Source of the DNA: Lasioglossum baleicum
Taxonomy: Eukaryota > Arthropoda > Insecta > Hymenoptera > Halictidae
Reading direction: 5' to 3'
NCBI RefSeq assembly: GCF_051020765.1
Contig: NC_134944.1
Coordinates: forward strand, 372,001-436,000
DNA: 64,000 bases
The notes under the pieces were generated by a model. It was given only the letters and a program-made list of their open reading frames with translations. It made no database searches and was not told the origin of the DNA. The position numbers and the translations under genes are program-made. Of this stretch, positions 1 through 9,568 are shown piece by piece (position 1 is the stretch's first letter; each line of letters opens with the position of its first letter).

Positions 1-892
1 TAAAATTATATATAACAAATAAACATATGAAACACTCAAGTCATCTAAACGCTGGTATAAACATTCTTACACAATGTATATACATTGATGTTCCAACAAC
101 CTTCTCATTATTGTCAAATTGTCCATGAGTAAATCACGCGTCTTTCTCTTATATCATTCGATACATATTTATGTAAACTTTTCTAACGTTCAATATATTA
201 ATATTATTAATAAAGTGATTGTTGTGAGGCATAGTTTATTCCTGCCTGTATAAAAGTCGTGTATCTATTGGGATCGCAGTGCAATTGTCGGATTCGTATT
301 GCAACAAGGTTTCTCACAGGATTCATACTGTGTGCATAATTCGCCTCGTTACATGTTTTGAACCAACTCCCATCGAGAGCATTTTCTGAGGGTCCTCGCA
401 GAATATTTTATATCTTATTACTTTTTTTGAAAGAATATTCTATGTTTGAAAAGTATATTGGTTTTTACCCTTTTTTCATATCTGTAACGCGAACTTGTCT
501 CGGAATGTTTCGTCGAGATTAGTCGACGAGAAAATAGAAATTATTGTGAATAATTTCTTATTTCTCGTGCACTTTTTTATGCATGAAACTTCATTTAGAA
601 TCTACTGATGAAGTTTCATTTTGTAAATTTCAAAAAGTTATAAGGAACTTAGAAAAAATTTCTTACGGAAACTATGATTATTATATTACCTCAAGGCGTT
701 GGCTTGAGGCCAACGTCGGTCGGATCGGCCGACGTCACACCTCCTCCCCTAAGAAAGGAAACTTCTAACGGAGAATGTTTCCTTCTATGGTCCGTGGTAG
801 GAGGCGTTTCGCACATTTTACGCACTGTTTCACTGGGGTGAGGGGGTGCGCAAAAACGAACGACTACGCACTGTCTCTGTCGTCGTATTTAT
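1..892. other. AT-rich flank, no gene recognised
   Basis: I see no convincing gene here. There is a TATA-like TATAAAAG near 248. A long hairpin lies at about 526-568 (AT-rich arms around GTG). A 12-bp inverted repeat (ATGAAACTTCAT and ATGAAGTTTCAT) lies at about 581-620. From about 700 the base composition becomes more GC-rich, which may mark the edge of element A. The 61-codon ORF at 583-768 lies across the second hairpin and looks like chance. The missing 3' LTR of element A may lie here or outside the window, but nothing matches the 28.5-kb region by eye. Confidence 0.4.
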
Positions 893-1327
893 TTATTGAG
901 GACTTGGGAGGACTGGGGCCACTGTCACTATGTCCATGGTGTTGTCTTCCTCGTCCTCGCTGTCCTTGGATGAATCGGAGTCGTCTGATGAGTCGGATTC
1001 TTCGATCATGACGCCTCGGTTGGCCAGGATGCGCATGCACGTTCGACAGTTCACTACTGGCGTCTCGGTGCACATTCTGGCTCCGCACTCCTCGCAATTG
1101 TTGTTGATGGAGTACATCCTTTGATGCGTCCAGACCTCCACGTTGGAGATGACAGTTCTTAAGCTACAGTCGTAGCAAAGCTGCCTTCCATTTGGTGTTA
1201 TTCTTATTCTGCCATTGTAGCAGATGAGTTCATACAGCACGGTGGGCATCGTGGGTGATTTGTACACTGACACCTTCCTGATTGGACATTGCTTGCACAT
1301 CTTAACGGTAGTTTCGGCGTTCGCCAT
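893..1327 (-). CDS. Cys-rich acidic-tailed protein, copy 1 (unknown function)
   Basis: A 144-codon ORF starting at a true ATG (1327). Four CxxC or CxC-type pairs can be seen: CKQC near residue 11, CYDC near 50, CEEC near 78 and CRTC near 93, which suggests zinc-ribbon-like folds. The last third is Ser/Asp/Glu-rich (SDSSDDSDSSKDSEDEED). It is paralogous to the ORF just upstream at 1520-1933: both carry YNGR, GR.LC..CSL, a TH dipeptide and C..C followed by ETPV and a second C..C, in the same order. No family is recognised. It lies on the same strand as element A, downstream of its protease, so it may be an accessory gene of that element, captured host sequence or an older viral remnant. The link to A is inference. 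Confidence 0.55.
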   Translation of the reverse strand: MANAETTVKMCKQCPIRKVSVYKSPTMPTVLYELICYNGRIRITPNGRQLCYDCSLRTVISNVEVWTHQRMYSINNNCEECGARMCTETPVVNCRTCMRILANRGVMIEESDSSDDSDSSKDSEDEEDNTMDIVTVAPVLPSPQ

Positions 1328-1519
1328 TGAGATGCTGCTTAAACAATAGGTAATTGCAGAATGAACGTCTTCCTGTTCTGTATGAATTAGTTGGGGGTAG
1401 GCAAGGAGGCCATTGGCAGGAGAATACTAGGTATCGATATTGAGAGTAATCTCCCTGCTGCGTTGGCGCTTTGCGTCCTTTGTTGGCCAAAGCCATTGTT
1501 CTCGTCTTGGGTGACAAGA

Positions 1520-1933
1520 TTATGATGGTGACACGATCACCCTGCGCCTTTTTGTCGGAAAGTCGTGCTCGTTGGTGTCGGTATCCTCGTCCGAAGAAGA
1601 GATACTTGAGTTCTCGCTCTCCTCTGTGTCGTCTTCTTCTTCGTTGTCGTCCTCGTCTTCCGTGAGGATTTCTTCTCTTTCTCTTCTTATTCTAGCAGAG
1701 TCTGTTGTTGCCTGATCTAATGCGAGAAGGTAACTGCAGTGAATACATTCTAGCACTGGGGTTTCCTTCACTATGGGCCTTGTACATGTGTCGCAGGCGT
1801 TCTTTCTTTTTTGAGTGAGAACGTGTGTGTAAATGATGATTTTCTTGACTACTGCAGTGAGGCTGCAGGCAAGACATAATTCTCTGCCATCGGAGGAGAT
1901 TCTGTGTCTGCCATTATATTCTGCCGTAATATT
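1520..1933 (-). CDS. Cys-rich acidic-tailed protein, copy 2 (partial or spliced)
   Basis: The frame is open from just after a TGA at about 1936 down to a stop at 1520-1522, without an ATG near its start, so it is either a 3' exon or a broken copy. The translation aligns with the neighbouring protein at 893-1327: YNGRHRISSDGRELC against YNGRIRITPNGRQLC, then LACSLTAV against YDCSLRTV, then CDTC followed by KETPV and CIHC. The C-terminal half is strongly acidic (EDEDDNEEEDD) and ends in a short basic stretch (KRRR). AG dinucleotides near 1922-1923 could act as an acceptor. The start overlaps the end of the upstream ORF (1914-2833) in another frame. Function unknown. Confidence 0.45.
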   Translation of the reverse strand, partial: NITAEYNGRHRISSDGRELCLACSLTAVVKKIIIYTHVLTQKRKNACDTCTRPIVKETPVLECIHCSYLLALDQATTDSARIRREREEILTEDEDDNEEEDDTEESENSSISSSDEDTDTNEHDFPTKRRRVIVSPS

Positions 1934-2833
1934 TCAACAGGGAGAAAATCCCAATTAATAACATCCAAATTGCTAAGAGTAGACTGGGGCTCTGGCTGTT
2001 GGAAATTTCATGAAGAGCTGCTGGCGTATGTTCGATATCTTCCGAGAGGTTATCTTCCTTCGGAGTTGTTGGAACGCTTATGCTGATTTCGCATCTCTCG
2101 AGTTTCGCATGCTCGATATCGCTCGCGACCGGACGCAGATTTATCGCGGTTTCTAGTTTCGCGTCAGCAGAGGGCTGCAATAAAATCTCTTGAGAGGGTT
2201 CGCTATCGCACGTTACACGAGACGTTCTAGTCATCGCTCGCGAGTTATCGGATACCGGTTTATCATCATTAAATTGCGACGCAGCGTTCATGATACCGTC
2301 GCAATCACGCTCCACAACCTTCGCAGAGGGCGAATTGCAACTTGATATTATTTTTGCTCGAGAACGTTTTGCCACGAGCATAGGTCTACCTTTATAAGAG
2401 GTTTTGAAAATTATGCGGTGACTGCTTTTAACCATAGGACGCGCATCATTGTCGTCGCAATCGACGAATGGCTTTTGTTCTGAATTTAAGCATGTCAATT
2501 CCGTCTCTGGAGTTGTCGAGACTTTGACTGATACTGGTTTGAAGTTCTCCGATTCAAATGGCACGGCTTGATCGAATATGATCGTTTCGTGCATTGGGAA
2601 GCAGATTTCTAACTTCCTTGGGGCTGCGGGAAATTCAATAATATCCTCGCAGATCACAGATTCTTCTTCTGTGTGAATGAAAGTCGGAGGATGAATCGCT
2701 GCAGGAATTTCGCAGGATTCCAAATCGGTGCCCTGCCTTGCGGAACTAATATGTTCCTTTGGCACACCGGCGTTTAGTTGTTTGAGGAGATCTCCGAATT
2801 TTATAGATGTGGCCTTTGGCTCGGGATCTTCAC
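1914..2833 (-). CDS. Post-protease ORF of element A with C-terminal membrane segment
   Basis: The frame is open from the edge of the 2837-4362 insert to a TAA at 1914-1916. Across that insert it is in phase with the protease frame on the other side when one TAA copy is counted. The protein has no RT motifs (no FxDD, YxDD or LPFG), although RT would be expected straight after protease in a Ty3-like pol. It is rich in Ser, Glu, Pro and Asp and ends in a hydrophobic segment of about 18 residues (PSLLLAIWMLLIGIFSLL) followed by KYYGRI, a likely transmembrane anchor. It could be a truncated env-like product, a fused host fragment or an accessory gene. I do not recognise the family. Confidence 0.5.
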
Positions 2834-2836
2834 TAA

Positions 2837-4362
2837 CAAGGGAACATATTCAGATGCGAAATTCGGATTTTGATAAAACTTTGGGAGTATACAGTTCTTT
2901 GAAAAATATTTGACACGTATTTTTTTTTATCGGCAACCATCCACTTTGAAGGGGTGAACACAGCCCTCAAAGTTGGGGGTCAAAACCATACTTTTTGAGA
3001 TATCTCGGAAACCAGAGGTCGAAAAAATTTGAATTTTTTTTTAAATTGTGTGTTTTTCAATGGGCAATGTAGTCGCGCAAGGAAATTTTAACAAAAGTTT
3101 CTTGTTTAAACAATATATTAAAAATTTGATTTCTTTTTGTAGTTTCTCTTATTTATTGTTAGTTAATTTTAATGTAAACTTGGGTGCGCGATCTTTGATC
3201 CAAAATAGGGGATACATGTTTCAGGATTTTCTTTTTTTTTGCCATTTAACAATAATTATGCATAATGGTATATAGTCTTGCACCTGGCGTGTGGGGGAAT
3301 TCTAGCTTGTTTTATCGAAATATAAGCATTTAGTATAAACGTATGTAGTATTTTAAACAATACCACTGGATTACATGACGTTTATTGTTTTATCAGCAGC
3401 TAAAGAAGGTGGCGCAGGTACCAGCGTGACGCGGTGCTAATTACCGCGGCGGAGTAAGGGTACCGACTGGTATGTATAGCCAATTCTCCTGTAAATTTCT
3501 CCGGTTGTTGGGTGTTTCCTTGTTATTATTGCTGTGATATGTTTCCATCAAAATGTTTATAATGTTCATCAGATTGACCTTCATGTTTGTAAAAACGAAT
3601 CTAAAAATAAACAATCAGTAAAAGTAAATTATTTGAAGGATCCACAGTGTATTTGAAAAGGCTCCAGGTATATTTTGACCGAAAGCCCAACGGCTGCAGA
3701 AATTCGCAGACGAATTGGCTATACATACAAGTCGGTACCCTTACTCCGCCGCGGTAATTAGCACCGCGTCACGCTGATAGCTGCGCCACCTTCTTTAGCT
3801 GCTGATAAAACAATAAACGTCATGTAATCCAGTGGTATTGTTTAAAATACTACATACGTTTATACTAAATGCTTATATTTCGATAAAACAAGCCAGAATT
3901 CCCCCACACGCCAGGTGCAAGACTATATTCCATTATGCATAATTATTGTTAAATGGCAAAAAAAAAAGAAAATCCTGAAACATGTATCCCCTATTTTGGA
4001 TCAAAGATCGCGCACCCAAGTTTACATTAAAATTAACTAACAATAAATAAAAGCAACTACAAAAAGAAATCAAATTTTTAATATATTGTTTAAACAAGAA
4101 ACTTTTGTTAAAATTTCCTTGCGCGACTACATTGCCCATTGAAAAACACACAATTTAAAAAAAAATTCAAATTTTTTCGACCTCTGGTTTCCGAGATATC
4201 TCAAAAAGTATGGTTTTGACCCCCAACTTTGAGGGTTGTTTTCACCCCTTCAAAGTGGATGGTTGCCGATAAAAAAAAATACGTGTCAAATATTTTTCAA
4301 AGAACTATAAACTCCCAAAGTTTTATCAAAATCCGAATTTCGCATCTGAATATGTTCCCTTG
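2837..4362. mobile_element. Foldback/long-TIR DNA element (TSD TAA)
   Basis: The ends are CAAGGGAACATATTC and its reverse complement. They are flanked by direct TAA at 2834-2836 and 4363-4365. Inverted arms run about 2837-3487 and 3712-4362 with a loop of about 220 bp; short peptides in one arm repeat in mirror image in the other. No transposase is visible, so it is non-autonomous. A 3-bp TAA/TTA duplication fits PIF/Harbinger or some Chapaev elements; the superfamily is not settled. It split the protease-side ORF of element A in phase, so it is younger than A. Confidence 0.85.
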
Positions 4363-4365
4363 TAA

Positions 4366-5911
4366 GTTGCACATTGATTTGTTCTTTGGGCAAATCTGTA
4401 ATGAGAACATTCGAGGCGGCACAGATAGTTTTCGTGGGAGGCGAACGTATGGCCTTCACTGCACGAGTCTCTATGCTTCGTATGCTCGTTTCCGGTCTAT
4501 GCTTCGAGAGATTGCATCTCGGGTTTGCAAATGGAATAGTCAGATCTTTATATGTTACCTGTTGTTTGGGGAAGGATATGTCTACTCCTTGTTCGAAAAA
4601 AGAGGAGCCAATGATTCCATCGACATTGACAGGGAAATCGTCTGAGACGACGTGAAATGTGGCAGGAATTGAATTATTGAGCTTTGTGTTAAAGCTGCCA
4701 ACAGTGTTCAACTCCCCATCTGTAATGCCATACAGGGTGACCGAAGAATTTGGTGTTAATTTTACATCTGGACGGACCTTTGATGCTCGAAAGAGATTAA
4801 CATCTGATCCAGTGTCCAGGAGAAGTTCGCATTGTCGACTGAATTGGTCAGAACTGACAAGTATGCGAGGGATAAGAGGGATATGTTAATAGAGTTAACT
4901 AAGCGGTCGTCTCCGTCGGCGCATTCGATGTGGTTAATCGAATTGTCTTCTGATTCTTGCTCTGGGGCGCCTCCCGTCCCGATGTCGTGTTGGGCGGGAG
5001 GCTGTGCCCGTTTCCCGAATTTGAGGGACCAGCCTGATTGCGACGACGACAATCATGCGTGTCGTGTCCGGATCTCTTGCAGAATTTACAATATTTTTGT
5101 ATCTCTCCGCGGGGAAACGTTCTCTCGCTTCGCGGCGAGCGGGAGGTCGAAATTCCTCGTGTTTTGCATCTATCATGGTATTGGAGCGTGCCTGCGGTGG
5201 CTCGTATCGTTTTTGCCAATCGCCTCTATTCAGTTCGCGGCGCGTTTCGTATCGCTCCGGCGTACGCGATCTCGATTCCTCGTAACGTTCAGGAACGCGA
5301 TTCCTGAGTTCATATCGTGAAGTATCGGAAATTTCACGGCGCTCGGGCGTTCTATTCCGCGGCGTGTATTCTCGATCATAGTAATTATTCCGGCGCTCCG
5401 GAGTTCGCTCGCGTCGATCGTAATAATAATCATCATATGGATCGCGGCGCTCGGGGGTACGACTACGCGTTTCGGGACGATTCGGGTATTCGCTGGCGAT
5501 AATCGTCGCGAAAGGTATCGCGTTGGCGCACTCTATCTAGTTCGTATTGTTTGTACAATGCGATCGATTTGTCAAAAATCGTTTCTAATACGTCGTCTCT
5601 ATAATGACATATTTCAACGCGTAACACTGGAATTAATCCTCGAATATAGTAGTCCTTCGTGAAGCGATCTATTTCGGAGATATTCGGACTGTCGGCAACG
5701 CAATCTATTATGGCGGTACGCAGGTCTCGCACGCGTGTGATGTATTCGAGAATATGCTCGTGTTTACCTTGGTACACGCTAGCGAGTTCTCCACGATATT
5801 CATCGAGGAATTTGTAAGGACCGAGGACATCCTTCAATCTGTTGCAAAGCTGGGAGACGGTGTCGCAGGCGATGCCTTCGATCGCTGCGTATGCTCGTCC
5901 TCTCAGCTTGT
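4366..5911 (-). pseudogene. Element A gag (C-terminal part) and aspartic protease
   Basis: Read on the minus strand from 5911. First comes the rest of a Ty3-type gag capsid (residues after LCNK, continuing from the piece at 27995-28414). Next is an Arg/Tyr-rich stretch with repeated RTPERR motifs, one CCHC zinc knuckle (CKFCKRSGHDTHDC, about 5085-5045), and a retropepsin with catalytic LLDTGSDVNL (about 4825-4795) and a GIIGSSFF flap-side motif (about 4620). The frame changes at about 5470 and again near the knuckle, so gag is broken by indels. After the protease the reading runs into the 4362 insert and continues at 2833. No RT, RNase H or integrase follows within the window. Confidence 0.75.
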
Positions 5912-6083
5912 TGTAATAGTAGCATACCTATGTATGTACGTATGTGTGTATGTATGCAGGTGTGTAAGAGAGCGCGGCAGTCGAGCCGGAGATTAACGGT
6001 AATACACGTGGTCATAAGCCCTCTGTACTAACTTTATATTATATTATATCTATCTTATAATAAAAGTATTAATAAACATTACA
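5912..6083 (+). repeat. Element B 5' LTR
   Basis: 172 bp, starting TGTAATAG and ending CATTACA, near-identical to 27823-27994 (AAGAGAG here, AACGGAG there). AT-rich TATA-like runs and AATAAAA/AATAAA signals near 6059-6076 fit the promoter and polyadenylation region of a compact LTR. Confidence 0.93.
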
Positions 6084-6097
6084 TGGTGTCAGAAGTG
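6084..6097 (+). other. Element B primer-binding site, tRNA-Leu type
   Basis: TGGTGTCAGAAGTG follows the 5' LTR directly. It is complementary to the expected 3' end of an insect tRNA-Leu (ending CTGACA-CCA). The match to tRNA-Leu is from memory of tRNA sequence, not from a search. Confidence 0.7.
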
Positions 6098-6207
6098 AAC
6101 GACGTTAACAAAACTAAGAAAAAGTATAATAAGAAGGTCTCGTTAATCGAGGAAAAGAAAGTAAAGAAGAAACATAACCTAAAATATTCAAAGACCACGT
6201 GGTAACA

Positions 6208-9094
6208 ATGGATAACTTTAAGCCTCCAGTGGGACTGGATTTGAAAGAAAATGCAGCAAACAACTTAAAGAATTTCAAACAGAGGTTTGAAATATTTATA
6301 ACAGCAATAAGCGAGAAAGAAATAAAGGAACCTCGCAGAGTGGCAATGCTGTTGAATTGCATTGGAAATGATGCACTGGATGTATTTAACACGTTTGGAC
6401 TGCAAGCAGATACTCTCACAACTAAATCCATATTTGAAAAGTTTGAAGAATATGTGAAGCCTAGAGTGAACATAGTAATAGAGAGGCATAAATTTCACAC
6501 AAGGCGTCAACAGGTGAATGAACTATTTGACAGTTTTCTTACTGATCTGAGAAAACTGGGGAAGAGTTGTGAATTTGGAGACCAAGAAGAATCACTCATA
6601 CGAGACAGAATAGTTATAGCGGTGAGTGATGAGGGTCTACAACAACGTCTCTTAAGAGATCCAAATTTAACATTACTAAAGGCTATAGAAAACTGTAGAG
6701 CAGTGGAGATGAGTAAAATACAACAAAAGTCATTAAAGCTTGAATCTACAACAGCAGATGTAGTTAACGTAGATGCTGTTAAAAGGCAGAATACAGTAAA
6801 TAGTAAATACAAACCTAAAGAAAGTCACCAAAAGAAGCCGTTCAATCAGGAAAGGGTCTATGATTGTAAGAAATGTGGTCGACAACATGCATGAGCCAAC
6901 TGTCCAGCATATGGCAAGATATGCAAGAAGTGTGGAAAGCAGAATCATTTTGCTGTAGGATGCATGGTCCAGACAAAACCGAGGAACATCAGTGAAGTAA
7001 CAACGTCAGAGGAAACACAATTCTTTGTGGATTCTATAAACTGTGAGACAGAGACCGGTGTTTGGACTCAACGACTGAAGATAGGTAACACTGTCATAAA
7101 TTTTAAGTTGGATACAGGAGCGGATTGTAATATTATTCCATGGCGAATATTCAAAGATATACAGTTTAAGGAACAGCCAACCTGGAATCCTGTGATAACG
7201 ACAGTTGTAAGTTATACCAATGATAAATGTAGGTCATTAGGTACAGTATTAATAGATTGTAAAATAGAGGGTAAGGTATATAAGATTAAGTTTATAGTAA
7301 TAGACGTCGAAGGCATGTCAATATTAGGCTTGAACACATGTGTAAAGTTACACTTACTCAGTAAAACAGATAATAACAATGTAAGGAAGGTTTGCGATAG
7401 AATTCAGCTGATGGAAAATCACAAGACGCGAGAGGAATTTTTGGCGATAAATAAAAAGGCATTCCAAGGAATAGGGAATTATCCAAAAAAGTATGAGATT
7501 AATTTAAAAGAAAATGTAAAGCCAGTAGTAAATGCGTGTAGAAGAATACCGTTCAGTATAAAAGATAGGTTAAAAAGTACATTAGATAATCTAGAGAGAA
7601 ATAGGATTATAGAAAAAGTGAACTATGCAACTGATTGGATTAATAATGTAGTCATCGTAGAGAAACCAGATGGATCGCTAAGAATTTGTTTAGATCCTAT
7701 GCAATTAAATAAAAGCATAAAGCAAGAAAAATTTCCAATACCTACAGCTGAGGAACTAAGCAGTAAGTTGACTGGTAAGGAAATTTATACAGTACTAGAC
7801 ATGAAGGATGGGTTCCATCAAATGGTGTTAACAGAAAAGAGTGCAGATATATGTACGTTCATAACACCATTCGGCAAGTATAAATATAAAAGATTACCAT
7901 TTGGTCTCTCAATAGCACCTGAAGTTTTTCAAAGGGCAAATACTGAAATATTTGGAGATATAGAAAATGTGGGAATCTATATTGATGATTTAATAATAGC
8001 AGCAAAAGATGGAAAAGAACATGACAAAATCATGCAACAGGTGCTAGAAAGAGCCAATATGTATAATGTAAAATTTAATGAAAAGAAACTACAATATAGG
8101 ATGAAATAGGTTAAGTATTTAGGGTTAGTGTTTAACAAAGAAGGTGTAAGACCTGATAATAGATATGTAGAAGCAATAACTAAGTTGAAAGAACCTAATA
8201 ATAAGAAGGAATTGTTAAGATTTTTGGGAATGGTTAATTTCTTAGCAAAATTTATTCCCAATGTGTCAGAGATAACAAGTAGACTAAGGGAACTTACAAA
8301 GAAAAATATTGACTGGCAATGGGGACAAGAGCATGTTATAGACTTCAACAACATTAAAAGTAAAATTGTAGAAGCACCAACGCTGAAATTGTTTAATAAT
8401 AAAGTGCCTATAGAAGTACAAGCAGATGCTTCGCAACATGGGTTGGGTGCGTGCCTAATTCAGGAAGGGCAGCCAGTATGTTTTGCATCTAGATGTCTCA
8501 CTGAGACGGAGCAAAGATACCCACAAATAGAAAAGGAGTGTCTAGCAATCTGTTTTGCAGTGGAAAGGTTTCATCAATTCATATATGGGAACCAAGTTAA
8601 AATTCATACAGATCATAAACCTTTGGTATCTATAATAAACAGAAACATACACAAAATAACTCCAAGGTTGCAAAGATTAATTCTCAGGTTGACAAAATAT
8701 AAAATTGACTTAGAGTACTTGCCTGGAGAAAAAATGTTAATAGCGGATTTATTGTCGAGGTCATATCTAACGGAGACTGAACCAAGCATAGACAGTACCG
8801 AAGAGGTGGTACATTCACTAAACACTTACGTTGCAATGAGTAAGTCAAGAGTTGAAGAATTTCAAAAGGCTACAATCAATGAGGCCGAGTTGAAAGAAAT
8901 AATAAACTATTCGTTAAATGGGTGGCCACAGTGCAAACCCAGCTGTAAAATAGTAAGTGATAAGTTTTGGACATTAAGAAATGAGATTACATATCACAAA
9001 GGGTTACTATTTCTAAACGATGATAAAATAATAGTTCCTAAGGCACTAAGATTGGAGATGTTAAAGATAGCACATAAACCTCATTTAGGCATTG
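6208..9094 (+). pseudogene. Element B gag-pol, first part (gag, PR, RT, RNase H)
   Basis: The ATG at 6208 opens one frame that holds, in order: gag capsid; two zinc knuckles around 6865-6960 (CKKCGRQH and CKKCGKQNHFAVGC), the first interrupted by TGA at 6892-6894; retropepsin KLDTGADCNIIP (about 7109-7144); RT with FPIP, TVLDMKDGFHQ, RLPFGLS and the YIDD active site (about 7978); a TAG stop at 8107-8109; RT thumb; RNase H with QADASQHGLGACL (about 8420) and TDHKPL (about 8610); and the start of the integrase zinc domain (HKPHLGI). The frame runs into copia at 9095 and resumes in phase at 14162. All parts share one frame, which argues for a single gag-pol ORF in the ancestor. Two point stops make it a pseudogene. 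Confidence 0.9.
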
Positions 9095-9568
9095 TGTTAA
9101 ACATGAGGTATCTCCCGACTATATACTGACTAGCTTTGTGTGTATGGAGTATCAAACAACAGAATAGATTCCTTTAAATGTATTTTATTCATTAAATGAG
9201 TTATTTAAGCTTTATATCTCTTCAAACGAAACAAAAGGAATATTACTGAAAGTACTTCTTAAAGTATTTCAAAAAGTATTTCTAAAAGGCGCCTTTTATG
9301 CGAATTAATCACTCGACACATTCTGCCTTAGAACCTTACAATATTAAAGCTTTATAAACATTTTTGTTACACATAAAATTTGTTCTGACCTTTCTCTTTA
9401 CATTACAAAAGCTGACAAAAAAAAAATGGGAGAGAGCGAGTCATTCTCATACATGTGTAGCAAACTCATGCACCAATCACACGCCAGGCATACCATTCAA
9501 CCAATCACGAGTAAAGGCGCGGTTAGCATACACATTCAAACATACAGAAAAATAATTACATCTCAACA
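9095..9568 (-). repeat. copia 3' LTR (minus orientation)
   Basis: 474 bp; reads TGTTGAGATG...GTTTAACA on the minus strand. The polypurine tract AAGGAGGAG abuts it (9569-9577), and the last codons of gag-pol (KEEC, stop TGA) run through the tract into the first bases of the LTR. Confidence 0.93.

Noticed and set aside
583..768. 61-codon ORF
   Set aside because: Lies over a 12-bp inverted repeat and low-complexity sequence, no motif, no homologous copy in the window.
4832..5320. 162-codon plus-strand ORF and neighbours
   Set aside because: Antisense shadow of element A's gag, which has the zinc knuckle and protease on the minus strand.
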